Shown here: piece by piece, positions 43,689-51,852 of the stretch
Layout: each line of letters opens with the position of its first letter
How positions within the stretch are numbered: the stretch's first letter is position 1
Assembly: GCA_903875225.1 (NCBI GenBank)
Contig: CAIQVJ010000124.1
Span: 62,001-126,000 of the forward strand
Source of the DNA: an uncultured Pseudomonadota bacterium
GTDB taxonomy: Bacteria; Myxococcota_A; UBA796; SXON01
DNA: 64,000 nucleotides
Direction: 5' to 3'
Made by a program: the position numbers and the translations under genes
Notes under the pieces: model-generated
What the model was told of the DNA's origin: nothing
The model's input: only the letters and a program-made list of their open reading frames with translations
Database searches by the model: none

Positions 43689-44417
43689 GTGGCTCCCGTC
43701 GTCGATGTGCTCGGCGTGGGCGTACACGCGCTCGATCTGCCGGCCTTGCTCCGCACGGTGGACGATCTGGTGCTGCGTGGCCGGGCCACGGTGGCCTACG
43801 CGAACGTCCACGTGCTCAACGAGGCGATGGAGAACCCGTCGCTGCTCGCCTTCCTGAACGCAGCAGACGTCTGCTACTGTGACGGCGCGGGCGTGGTGCT
43901 CGGGGCGCGTCTGTTGGGGCGCTCGCTCCCCGAGCGGATGACAGGAGCCGACTGGATCTGGGACCTCGCCGCCCACGCCGAAGGCCGCTATCGGCTCTAC
44001 TGGCTGGGGTCTGAACCGGGCGTGACCGCCGAAGCGGCGAACGTCCTCAAGGCACGTCACCCCGCCCTCGACATCGTGACCGACCACGGGTTCCACGCGA
44101 AGACCGGACCCGAGAACGACGCACTGATCGCGCGGATCAACGAGGCCATGCCCGCGATCGTGCTGGTCGGCATGGGCACCCCGGTCCAGGAGCTTTGGGT
44201 CGAACGGAACCGCGAAGCCATCCAGGCGCCCGTGGTGTGGGTCCTGGGCGCCACTGCGGACTTCGTCAGTGGCAAGGTGAACCGCGGGCCGGTCTGGCTG
44301 CACCGCAACCAGGAGTGGCTCGCCAGGCTGATCACCGAGCCCCGCCGCCTCTGGCGCCGCTACCTCATCGGCAATGGCGTGTTCCTCGCGCGGGTGCTCA
44401 AGCAGCGCGTGGCCTGA
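43689..44417 (+). CDS. WecG/TagA/CpsF-family glycosyltransferase
   Basis: 242 residues from a GTG that directly follows the previous stop (TAGGTG). Hallmarks are VAYANVHVLNEA, DGAGVVLGARLLG, ERMTGADWIWDLA, YWLGSEPGVTAEAA, ILVGMGTPVQELW-like VLVGMGTPVQELW and GATADFVSGKVNRGP. These enzymes transfer ManNAc-type sugars onto lipid carriers in surface polysaccharide synthesis. Here it may complete the same pathway as the GT4 enzyme. Confidence 0.92.
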   Translation: MAPVVDVLGVGVHALDLPALLRTVDDLVLRGRATVAYANVHVLNEAMENPSLLAFLNAADVCYCDGAGVVLGARLLGRSLPERMTGADWIWDLAAHAEGRYRLYWLGSEPGVTAEAANVLKARHPALDIVTDHGFHAKTGPENDALIARINEAMPAIVLVGMGTPVQELWVERNREAIQAPVVWVLGATADFVSGKVNRGPVWLHRNQEWLARLITEPRRLWRRYLIGNGVFLARVLKQRVA

Positions 44418-44430
44418 CCGGCTGGGGGCC

Positions 44431-44763
44431 TCAGACCTTGTCCCCCACGGCGATGAGCCCGAACACCAGGATCACGTAGGCGGCGACCGCAGCCATCACC
44501 ACCGCCGACAGGCCTGCCGCCACGACTCCGGCGAGGATTCCCGCCGTGCCCATGGCCCGCTCCGAGGCGTCTGCACCGCGCTGGACCTGACTCCCGGCGT
44601 ACACCGCGTAGCCCCCCAGCGGGAGGGCCACCATGTAGGGTGCGTAGCACAGGCAGGGGGCGATGGCGGCGCAGATCAGCGCGAACACGCCGGCATACAT
44701 CGCCTGCGACGCTTGATGGGTCGGAGCGGCGGGGGAGTCGGCGTAGCCATAGGGATCGGGCAT
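44431..44763 (-). CDS. Small membrane protein
   Basis: 110 residues with three membrane segments (MYAGVFALICAAIAPCLCY, YMVALPLGGYAVYAG and ILAGVVAAGLSAVVMAAVAAYVILVFGL) after a Pro/Gln-rich N-terminus. Resembles DUF4190-type small membrane proteins. Follows the 205-residue exported protein at 58 bp. Convergent with the WecG gene, 13 bp apart. Confidence 0.72.
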   Translation of the reverse strand: MPDPYGYADSPAAPTHQASQAMYAGVFALICAAIAPCLCYAPYMVALPLGGYAVYAGSQVQRGADASERAMGTAGILAGVVAAGLSAVVMAAVAAYVILVFGLIAVGDKV

Positions 44764-44821
44764 CTTGCGGAACTAACCCGGACCGATGCCCCGACGTCGT
44801 CCGGGAGCGGCCGCCCCTGGA

Positions 44822-45439
44822 CTACAGCGCGTAGCTGACAGACCGCGTGAACAGCAGCGTGGGCTTCGTGCTGCTGGCCGCCAGCTTGGACACCTTCACC
44901 TCGAGCACACCGCTGGCTCCAGAGACCGGTGCGAAGAACCGGTAGAATTCGACCGACGGGCCCTTCACGGACACCGTCTCCTTCATCACCTGGGTGCGCT
45001 GTTCCCCGATCTTCTTGCCGTCGGCGTAGACCTCGCCGATCAACCAGTACGCGTTGCCGTCGAAGCCGGCCCCGTTCACGGCGTACAGCACGGGGAGCTC
45101 GACCACCACGGAGTCCGCGGTGGTGTACACCACGCTGGGACCCCAGTTGTCGGCCAGCGGGGCCTTGCCGTTGAAGTCGAGCCCCATCTTGCCCGGACCG
45201 CTCGGCACGACGACCTTGGGAGCGGGCGGTTCTACGGCGATCGGCGCCGCGATCTGGATGTCCTCGTCGGTGTTGAACGCGCTGGCGTCCGGGACGTCGG
45301 GCGGCTTGGGCTTGTCGTCCGTCTTGAAGAAGTCGTCGTCCTCTCCCGCGACCGCGTCGTCGGCATGGGCGAGGCTGGGCGAAGCGCCGAGCGTCACGAA
45401 CCCGAGGAGGGCGGCGAGGGCATACGTAGAAAGGCGCAT
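44822..45439 (-). CDS. Exported hypothetical protein
   Basis: 205 residues from the ATG at 45439, with GGGAG seven bases upstream. Sec signal peptide MRLSTYALAALLGFVTLGASPSLAHA. An acidic, Pro-rich segment (DDDFFKTDDKPKPPDVPD) is followed by a beta-rich domain (VVYTTADSVVVELPVLYAV, YWLIGEVYADGKKIGEQRTQ). Function not recognised. It has its own consensus-like promoter. Confidence 0.78.
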   Translation of the reverse strand: MRLSTYALAALLGFVTLGASPSLAHADDAVAGEDDDFFKTDDKPKPPDVPDASAFNTDEDIQIAAPIAVEPPAPKVVVPSGPGKMGLDFNGKAPLADNWGPSVVYTTADSVVVELPVLYAVNGAGFDGNAYWLIGEVYADGKKIGEQRTQVMKETVSVKGPSVEFYRFFAPVSGASGVLEVKVSKLAASSTKPTLLFTRSVSYAL

Positions 45440-45467
45440 CGAAGACTCCCTGAAGGTTGACACCCGA

Positions 45468-45495
45468 ACGATAGACGAGATTCGGCAATTGTCAA
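45468..45495 (-). promoter_or_regulatory. Sigma70-type promoter of the exported-protein gene
   Basis: Reading leftward, perfect TTGACA (45495-45490), 16-base spacer, TATCGT (45473-45468, 4/6), then the start codon 29 bp downstream of the -10. A second TTGACA on the opposite strand at 45457-45462 makes the two -35-like hexamers an inverted pair, so an operator is possible. Confidence 0.65.
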
Positions 45496-45507
45496 CAGGA
45501 AGTGGTT

Positions 45508-47070
45508 TTATTTCAGGACCCCACCGTACCGTGCAATACGGTCCCGGGCCGCGTGTTCGCCAGCCACCCGCCCGCCCAACACCACGGCAGACAAGGACCC
45601 GGTGAACCCGGCATCGCCCACCAGGCTGCCGCCCGCCATGCCCGTCAATTCACCCGCAGCGTAGAGCCCCGGGATCACTCGACCGTCCACCGCGAGCACC
45701 CGGCCCCGGATGTCCACGTCCACCCCTCCGAACATCTTGGCGACGGAGACGGCGACGGGCATTGCAAAGTAGGGCGGCTCGTCCACCGGCTGGGCGTTCT
45801 GCACCGAGGACCGGAACGTGTCCCCCTCCCCCGCATACACAGCCCGATCGTAGGCCTCGATGCTCGCCGACAAGGCCGACGAATCCACGTCGATCGTCTG
45901 ACCCAACGCGTCGAGGGAGTCGCCCCGCGCCGCGAACCCGTCGTCGACCATGTCGGTGATCGTGTAGGACATCCGGGCATCTGCACCATCGTCGCAGGTG
46001 AACGCGCCGGTGAGCGTATTGGTGTCGAAGACCATCCACGCCGCCTGGTGATCCACGACCGCCTCGGCCGTACGGAGGTCGTTCATGGCCGACTCGTCGA
46101 CGAAACGCTGTCCGGCGGGGTCCACCCAGGGCACGGCGAACTGGAAGGGCACCCGCATCTCGACGGTCGCATCGCTCGGGCAGCGCGAGGCATGGGCGTA
46201 CAGGCCCACCGCGGCGAGGTTCTGTGTCGCGGCCCCGAGCCCGGTCAACATCTCGAGCCCGTTGCCGTCCGCCCCGGACCAGGAGGCCCGCGTGAGCACC
46301 ACACCCTCGAGATCGGGCCGCGCCTCCCGCACCCTGTCGAGGTTCCAGCCGAACCCGCCGGTGGCCACCACCACGCCGCGCCCCCTCACCGTCCCGACCT
46401 CGTCGGTCTCCACGTCGCGCCATTGCACGCCGGTGACCCTTCCGGTCGCGTCCTGCTCGAGCCCGAGGGCTTCGACGCCCATCCAGATCACCTCCGGCGG
46501 CAGCTGCGCATGAAGCACGTCCACGAGCTCGGCCCCGCCCCCGCTGATCATGTGGATGCGCGGCGTGTCTCCACCCGAAGGGTCCAGTACGGGCGGGCCC
46601 CAGCCCAACCCCAGCCCCGCCAACCAGTCGTGCACCTCGGGGATGTTCGCGTTCGCAAAGCGCTGCACCCATTCGTCACTCACGTCCCCGCCCGTGATCG
46701 CCGGCCACTCCGCGAGGAGCTGCTCCGGCGAGTCCTCGATGCCGGCCGCAGCCTCTTCCGTCGAGCCGCTGAACAACATGAGGGCCGCCTGATTCGCCGC
46801 CCCGCCCACGGTGTCGGCATCGCGCTCCAGCAGAACCACCTGCGCCCCTGCGGCCCGCGCCTCGATGGCGGCGGACATCCCCGCGACCCCCGCGCCAATC
46901 ACGATCACCCGGTTCGGCACCGGGTCGGGCTGCGTCGGGCCGGCGCCCGTGTCGCCCCGGGCCGGCTCCAGCGAGGGAACAGGCAAGCCGGCGCTCGCCA
47001 GTCGGGTTGGGCTCCCCGACACACCGTCAGGTGGGCGGCAAGCCAGGAGGCAGAGGAGCAGCACAACCAA
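45508..47070 (-). CDS. Lipoprotein FAD-dependent oxidoreductase (fumarate reductase-like)
   Basis: 520 residues from a TTG at 47070; start codon uncertain. Short lipoprotein signal VVLLLCLLACRPP (lipobox LLAC), a Pro/Thr/Gly linker, then dinucleotide-binding VIVIGAGVAGMSAAIEARAAG with an acidic LLERD. VVVATGGFGWNLDRV, WSGADGNGLEMLTGLG and C-terminal GLYAAGELTGMAGGSLVGDAG fit the FrdA/KstD-type flavoproteins. FrdA-like active-site residues cannot be assigned by eye. Exported as folded only if Tat; here the signal looks Sec/lipoprotein-type, so FAD would be loaded outside. Confidence 0.82.
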   Translation of the reverse strand: MVVLLLCLLACRPPDGVSGSPTRLASAGLPVPSLEPARGDTGAGPTQPDPVPNRVIVIGAGVAGMSAAIEARAAGAQVVLLERDADTVGGAANQAALMLFSGSTEEAAAGIEDSPEQLLAEWPAITGGDVSDEWVQRFANANIPEVHDWLAGLGLGWGPPVLDPSGGDTPRIHMISGGGAELVDVLHAQLPPEVIWMGVEALGLEQDATGRVTGVQWRDVETDEVGTVRGRGVVVATGGFGWNLDRVREARPDLEGVVLTRASWSGADGNGLEMLTGLGAATQNLAAVGLYAHASRCPSDATVEMRVPFQFAVPWVDPAGQRFVDESAMNDLRTAEAVVDHQAAWMVFDTNTLTGAFTCDDGADARMSYTITDMVDDGFAARGDSLDALGQTIDVDSSALSASIEAYDRAVYAGEGDTFRSSVQNAQPVDEPPYFAMPVAVSVAKMFGGVDVDIRGRVLAVDGRVIPGLYAAGELTGMAGGSLVGDAGFTGSLSAVVLGGRVAGEHAARDRIARYGGVLK

Positions 47071-47226
47071 AGTGTACAGGTGACGCCTGACGTTCTCAAG
47101 TCGCCTCGCGCGGGTTTGGCGCCCTGGACTACCGGATCAGCAGCAAGTCAGCTCGATCAGCACAGGAACCCGTTCCGCCGCCGCGCAGCCCGTCCCGAAC
47201 ATGTCATTCCGGGGGTAGCACCGGGC

Positions 47227-48765
47227 TCAGATCCCGACCCCCATCGCCAATGTGAGCTGCGCGGTCCACCCCACGTGCGCGACACCAGCGTCGGTGTACC
47301 ACAGGGCCCCACCGCTGCCCGCGAGACGTGCCCATGCAAAGCCGGGAGGGGTCCATGCGACGGCGAGCACGGGCACCGGCGTGATGGTCGGCGAGAGCAG
47401 GGGGGGATCCCCCGCTGCCTGCAACAACCAGCCCTGGAGGCCCACCCCGGCGCGCAATTGGACGGTGCCCGGGGCGAAGGGGCGCTCCACCACGAGGCTG
47501 CCGGAGAGCGTCGGCTGCGGCCACCGCAGCGTCGTCGACCCCTGCCCCACCACCTCCCAGGCGCCGCCCAGCAGCCGCGGCAGGTGGGCCTCCGCGAAGA
47601 TCAACGGTGCGCTCGCCGGTCCGACGCCGAAGCCGACTGCACCCCCACCGGCGCCAAACCGGACGTGGTCGCGCCCCAGCACCGACTCGATGTCCACGCG
47701 ACGGCCCGAGGCGACGTTCACGCGCTGCCGGGCGACGACCGGACCCTCATTGGGCGCCACCAGCTCCAACCGGTGCGCCCCCGGATCGAGCACCACCTGA
47801 CCGGGGAGCACCCCCTTGTCCTGCCCGTCCACCCGCACCCCGTAGCCATCGAGCGAGCGCCGGTAGCTCGCTGCCAGGGCCGCTCCCGGCTGCGCCCTCG
47901 CGCCCGAGAGGATGATCGGGTCCTCCCCGAGCACCTCCGCCCGGGCCCACGCCCGCTGCGTGCCGCCGGTATAGGCGAACGCGGCCGTACGGGCGTATTC
48001 GTGGGCCTCTGTCACGGTCACGGCGCCGTCCGCGTCGGCGTCTCCGGGGTACCGAGCGGTGTCCGGGCGCGGCTGCAACGCCTCCAGGAAATACGCGGTG
48101 TACACGTCGTGGCCAAGCTGCGACGACTCGCGCGCGGTCTCGGAGAACGCGCAGACCCCGATCACGATCGTGGCCTCGGAGACCGAGTACAGCGGCACAA
48201 TCGGGTCGCCCTTGGTGCTCGCCAGCTGATCCCGTACGTCGGCCGGCAGGGCACTCTTGCCCTGGCCCGAGTGACAGGTCGCGAACACTGCGACCTTCTG
48301 ACGCGACGGCAAGCCGTCGAGCCAGGTGACGACCTCCGCCTGGGGCACAGCCGTGCGGGCGACAGCGTCGAGACGCGTGTCCGACGCCACGACGAACGGC
48401 GCAAGGCGCCCGTCGGATCCATGGGCGAGCGTGCCGTGCGAGGACACGTAGACGAAGACCGTGTCCTCGGGTGAATCCGCGATGGCGCCGATCTCGGCCA
48501 TCGCGTCCCGGATGCCGTCCGCCGAGGTTGCCACGGGATCGGTGAGGGTCCAGACCCGGTCGAAGTGCCCGTCCTCCATGAGCGCGTCGGAGACGGCCTC
48601 CGCGTCGTCGTCCGCGAACTGAAGCGCGGGGAAAGCCGGATCGGCGAAGGACTCCGGGCCGATCACCAGCGCCAGGCGCTCCCCGCGGAACGCGGCGTCC
48701 CCGCCCGCAGGCGGCGGAAGCCGGACGGCACCGGCGAGGGCGATCGCGACGTACGCGAGGATCAC
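47227..48765 (-). CDS. Exported caspase-like (C14) protease with C-terminal envelope domain
   Basis: 512 residues from a GTG at 48765 that overlaps the anti-sigma stop (GTGA). Signal-like start VILAYVAIALAGAVRLP, then a caspase fold with catalytic His110 in VYVSSHGTLAHG and Cys164 in VFATCHSGQGKS, both intact. Later, a short YGVRVDGQDKGVLPG region resembles a PEGA domain, followed by beta-rich, porin-like sequence to the C-terminus (LVVERPFAPGTVQLRAGVGLQGWLL). Orthocaspases usually cut after Arg/Lys; specificity here is unknown. Gene is coupled to an ECF sigma/anti-sigma pair. Confidence 0.85.
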   Translation of the reverse strand: MILAYVAIALAGAVRLPPPAGGDAAFRGERLALVIGPESFADPAFPALQFADDDAEAVSDALMEDGHFDRVWTLTDPVATSADGIRDAMAEIGAIADSPEDTVFVYVSSHGTLAHGSDGRLAPFVVASDTRLDAVARTAVPQAEVVTWLDGLPSRQKVAVFATCHSGQGKSALPADVRDQLASTKGDPIVPLYSVSEATIVIGVCAFSETARESSQLGHDVYTAYFLEALQPRPDTARYPGDADADGAVTVTEAHEYARTAAFAYTGGTQRAWARAEVLGEDPIILSGARAQPGAALAASYRRSLDGYGVRVDGQDKGVLPGQVVLDPGAHRLELVAPNEGPVVARQRVNVASGRRVDIESVLGRDHVRFGAGGGAVGFGVGPASAPLIFAEAHLPRLLGGAWEVVGQGSTTLRWPQPTLSGSLVVERPFAPGTVQLRAGVGLQGWLLQAAGDPPLLSPTITPVPVLAVAWTPPGFAWARLAGSGGALWYTDAGVAHVGWTAQLTLAMGVGI

Positions 48766-49481
48766 GGTCCGACCTCGAGGCGCACGGCGTCGAAGCGCGT
48801 GCCCGCCGTGCCGTCCGGCCACTCCGACATCACGGTCGCCAGGGGTAGGGGCCCGGCCGTCACGCCTGCCACCAGCGTGACGGGCCCCGGCACATCGTCC
48901 AGGGCCAGGGCCAACCAGTCCCCTTCCCAGGTGGCTGGCCGCGCACCCGCGGCCTCGACCACGGCGGACTGCCCCTCGGGCGGCATCAGCACGTGCCGCC
49001 GACCCGCCCCGTCCACGGCGAACAGGTAGCGGGCGCCTGGGCCGTCGGTCTCGATCTCGGCGACCACCACGGCGTCGGGGCCGACCCGGTCGCCCTCGTG
49101 CAGCCGCGCTCCGGCCACACCCCCGTGGGTGAGCGCGAGCGTGAGGTGCACCGCGGGCGCGGTTGCCCTGCCCTTCTCCACGAGCTCATCGCGGGGCGGT
49201 CGCGTCGCCACCGCAAAGAATGCCACCGCGGCAACCGCCAGGGCAAACCCCAGGAAGCGCTGGGTGTTGGAGCCCCGGCGGGCGGACGGGAGGCGCAACG
49301 GCGGGGGGGTGACCGGCGGCGCGTCTTCGGCCTCGAGCAGCCTCGCGAGCGTGTCGTCGTCGAGCAGGGCGGCACACTCCTCGCACGTGTCGAGGTGATC
49401 GAGCAGTGCGGCGCGGGCGGGCTCGGCGAGCGTGCCGGCGAGCCAGTCGTCAAGCTGGCTGCGGGTCAGGTGGGTGCTCAT
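48762..49481 (-). CDS. Membrane anti-sigma factor (zinc-finger ZAS-like)
   Basis: 239 residues from the ATG at 49481 overlapping the sigma-factor stop (ATGA). N-terminal LDDWLAGTLAEPARAALLDHLDTCEECAALL contains the HxxxCxxC of the zinc anti-sigma domain. One membrane helix (FLGFALAVAAVAFFAVA) follows, then a periplasmic beta-rich domain (VVVAEIETDGPGARYLFAVDGAG). Likely holds the adjacent ECF factor until a periplasmic signal arrives. Confidence 0.88.
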   Translation of the reverse strand: MSTHLTRSQLDDWLAGTLAEPARAALLDHLDTCEECAALLDDDTLARLLEAEDAPPVTPPPLRLPSARRGSNTQRFLGFALAVAAVAFFAVATRPPRDELVEKGRATAPAVHLTLALTHGGVAGARLHEGDRVGPDAVVVAEIETDGPGARYLFAVDGAGRRHVLMPPEGQSAVVEAAGARPATWEGDWLALALDDVPGPVTLVAGVTAGPLPLATVMSEWPDGTAGTRFDAVRLEVGP

Positions 49482-50047
49482 CCGGCTTCCTCCCAGAGTG
49501 TATCGAGGCGGCGGGCGGCGTAGACCCGGGCCCAGAGGCGGAACCGGTGCAATCGTGTCGTCACTGCGGTGACCGTCACGCCCATGCGCTCGGCGATCTC
49601 GCCCGTCGAGGCCGGGGGATCGCCGTAGAACAGCGACGCGGTCTCCTTCAGCACGGCGTCCGGGCAGCCGTCCAGGACCATACGCCCCAGGTGGTCCCGG
49701 TCCGACGAGGGCACGGGCGGCGGCTCTGCCTTCCACGTCGAGAGTGCATCGGCCTCGCGTCGGCGGGTCTCCAGCCAGTGCAGGCAACGACGACGGGCGA
49801 TCACGCGCACCCAGCCGGGGAACGCGCCATCGTCCTGCAGATCGGGGAGTGCCGCGAACGCGGCGGCGAAGCTGTCCTGGCAGAGGTCGTCCGCCGAGGC
49901 CTTGTCCCCGCGGCAGAACGTGAGGCAGTAGCCGTACACCGCGGGGGCGTGCGTGGCGTAGAGCTCACGCCATGCCGCCGCGTCGCCGCGTCGAGCCCGG
50001 GTGATCAGGAGGGAGGAAGGGGGCATCCAGCGGCCAAGCGCTACCAT
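49478..50047 (-). CDS. ECF-type RNA polymerase sigma factor
   Basis: 189 residues from the ATG at 50047, preceded by GGAG. Sigma2: ARRGDAAAWRELYATHAPAVYGYC to DDLCQDSFAAAFAAL; sigma4: GEIAERMGVTVTAVTTRLHRFRLWARVYAA. Length is normal for ECF factors. Transcribed with its anti-sigma and a caspase-like protease. The promoter recognised is unknown. An alternative start is the ATG at 50026. Confidence 0.9.
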   Translation of the reverse strand: MVALGRWMPPSSLLITRARRGDAAAWRELYATHAPAVYGYCLTFCRGDKASADDLCQDSFAAAFAALPDLQDDGAFPGWVRVIARRRCLHWLETRRREADALSTWKAEPPPVPSSDRDHLGRMVLDGCPDAVLKETASLFYGDPPASTGEIAERMGVTVTAVTTRLHRFRLWARVYAARRLDTLWEEAG

Positions 50048-50105
50048 GTGCCAGCTCCATCGACGCTTGTGCATCGGTCGAACTGCGGATCCGCCTCCTC
50101 GGGAG

Positions 50106-50516
50106 TCACATGCGGACCGAGAGCCCGAGGCCGACCTGAAGCTCGGGCGCCTCGCCCCAGGGCACCACACCGTCCACTCGGGCCTGCAGCCCCAGCCCCC
50201 AGAACATGAGCCAGCCCGCGCGTACGCCAGCCCGCGCGGCGAGCCGGGGGTCCCCGAACGCGTCATGCACCTCGGGCATGAGCGCCACGCCCAGCCGGAC
50301 CCAGCGGCTGTCGACCGGCAGGAGCAGCAGGCCCGCCGCGGCGGAAGCCCGTCCGTCGAGGTCCGCGCCGATCTCCCCGGCGACGCCCAGGTGGCGCACG
50401 ACGCCGTAGTCGGCAGCCCCGTGAAAGGCTGGGGCCGTGCCGTCGAGGCCGGCGGAGAGGGAAGCGGTGACACGGTTGGGCTCCGCGTGGGCGAGTTGGA
50501 ACAGGAACAGGATCAT
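50106..50516 (-). CDS. Small outer-membrane-type beta protein
   Basis: 136 residues from the ATG at 50516 (ATGA overlap with the mini-protein gene). Signal peptide MILFLFQLAHAEP, then alternating hydrophobic strands (VTASLSAGLDGTAPAFHGAA, WLMFWGLGLQARVDGVVPW) ending in LQVGLGLSVRM, compatible with a small beta-barrel. Function not recognised. Fourth gene of a chained operon. Confidence 0.7.
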   Translation of the reverse strand: MILFLFQLAHAEPNRVTASLSAGLDGTAPAFHGAADYGVVRHLGVAGEIGADLDGRASAAAGLLLLPVDSRWVRLGVALMPEVHDAFGDPRLAARAGVRAGWLMFWGLGLQARVDGVVPWGEAPELQVGLGLSVRM

Positions 50517-50704
50517 TGGATCTCCTCGAGGGTTGGGGAACGAAGGGCGAGCGCACAGATGCCGGGCTGCTTGTCGCCAGGGCGGTGGTGTCGACAACCC
50601 GTGTGTGGGCAGGCACGGCGGGGGGCGACGTGGGCCTCCGCGGGCCCCGTGGCGACGAGCGCGGCGGCGGCGCAGCCCATCGCGAAGACGTCTCGCCGGG
50701 TCAT
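50513..50704 (-). CDS. 63-residue exported Cys/His mini-protein
   Basis: From the ATG at 50704, overlapping the lipocalin gene stop (ATGA) and ending in an ATGA overlap with the next gene, so its reading frame is locked between two coupled genes. The N-terminus MTRRDVFAMGCAAAALVATGPAEA looks like a Tat-type signal with an AEA cleavage site. The mature part of about 38 residues has CPHTGCRHHRPGDKQPGIC, a compact Cys/His set suited to metal or disulfide. No family recognised. Confidence 0.7.
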   Translation of the reverse strand: MTRRDVFAMGCAAAALVATGPAEAHVAPRRACPHTGCRHHRPGDKQPGICALALRSPTLEEIQ

Positions 50705-51852
50705 GGTTGCTCCTCGGTCTCCGAGCCGAACTCGATGGTGTAGGGCACCAGGCTCTCGCTCGCCATCGGCGCAAGCTGACCGACCGGGTCATCCACCTCA
50801 CCGGGGGGCGCTGCGGAGTGGTACAGGCCCCGGAACAGGGGGGCGTCCGCGCCCACCTGCTCTGCGAACCCGAGCACGCTCACGTCGGAGCCGTCCACCG
50901 TACCGGCAAACCGGGCCGGGCCGGCCCACATCGCGGCCGGGAAGACCCACAGCTCCTGATCCGTACGCTCGGCCTCGACCACGAAGTCGAAGGTCTCGCC
51001 GGTCACCTTCCACGCCACCGGCCACCGGGCGCCGCTGCGTCGGCTCTTCCACCACTGGGTCGGCTCCACGCGCATCTTCGTGGGGTCGATGGGCGTGATC
51101 TCCCCGTCCGGCGCGGACATCCAGGCCAGGGTGCCGGGTACGCCGCCCATCCCGTCGTTCTGGATCCACCCGATCGAGAGGTCGCGCCCGTCCGGCAGGT
51201 TCGCCGAGAACCACTCGAACCCGTCCACGTTGGGGTCGTAGAGCCGCCCCCACTGGTGCTTGCTGAACCCCACGCCCTCCACCTGCCGCACCTTGTTGCC
51301 CTCGATCCACCGCCCCTCGACGGCCATGCCCTCGTCCTGGTCCCACATGGACGTCGCGTGCGGCGCCAGCTGCACCCGTCCTCCAACTCCCGGGAGGGTT
51401 GGTGCTCTCGTCGGGGTCAGGCGTAGCTCGGTCCGCACCGGGCCCGCACCTGCCGAGAGCACGAGCGCGCCGCCCTCCTCGTGCAGCGACCAGTTGCCGT
51501 GGAACGGTCCGCCCTTCGAGAATCCGGCGGAGAAGAAGTCGGGAAAGCTCTCGCGGTCTGCAGTCCACGAGTGCTCGGGCGTGGCGACCCGGACGTACGC
51601 AGCGTGGAACGGGTTTGCGCCGAGCGGCACCGGCACGAGTGCGACCGTGTCGAGGTCCGTGCGCTCGACGACGAAGCCCACGAACACGTCGAGCGGCTCG
51701 CCCGTCGCGATGTCCTGCAGGCGGGCGTGGATGTGCCACCACTCCGTCTGGGCGTCGTCGTGCGGCCCGAAGTCGATGGTGGGGAGGACGAAGGCGCCCG
51801 GGGGGATCGCCTCGAGATGATGTGTGGCACAAGCGAGCAGAAAGAGAATCAT
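50701..51852 (-). CDS. CrtC/AttH-like lipocalin lipoprotein
   Basis: 383 residues from the ATG at 51852 (ATGA overlap). N-terminus MILFLLACATHH has a lipobox (LLAC). The EWWHIHARLQD motif and duplicated beta-rich halves (GFSKHQWGRLYDPNVDGFEWFSANL) are those of the hydroxyneurosporene synthase/carotenoid 1,2-hydratase and AttH group. With a desaturase-like neighbour, action on a carotenoid or other polyprenyl lipid is possible. As a lipoprotein it would act in the envelope, unlike CrtC. Confidence 0.8.
   Translation of the reverse strand: MILFLLACATHHLEAIPPGAFVLPTIDFGPHDDAQTEWWHIHARLQDIATGEPLDVFVGFVVERTDLDTVALVPVPLGANPFHAAYVRVATPEHSWTADRESFPDFFSAGFSKGGPFHGNWSLHEEGGALVLSAGAGPVRTELRLTPTRAPTLPGVGGRVQLAPHATSMWDQDEGMAVEGRWIEGNKVRQVEGVGFSKHQWGRLYDPNVDGFEWFSANLPDGRDLSIGWIQNDGMGGVPGTLAWMSAPDGEITPIDPTKMRVEPTQWWKSRRSGARWPVAWKVTGETFDFVVEAERTDQELWVFPAAMWAGPARFAGTVDGSDVSVLGFAEQVGADAPLFRGLYHSAAPPGEVDDPVGQLAPMASESLVPYTIEFGSETEEQP

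Noticed and set aside
45502-48474. Open frame of about 990 codons on the plus strand
   Set aside because: Antisense to the lipoprotein flavoenzyme and caspase-like genes, with shadow composition (His, Arg, Pro, Gly).
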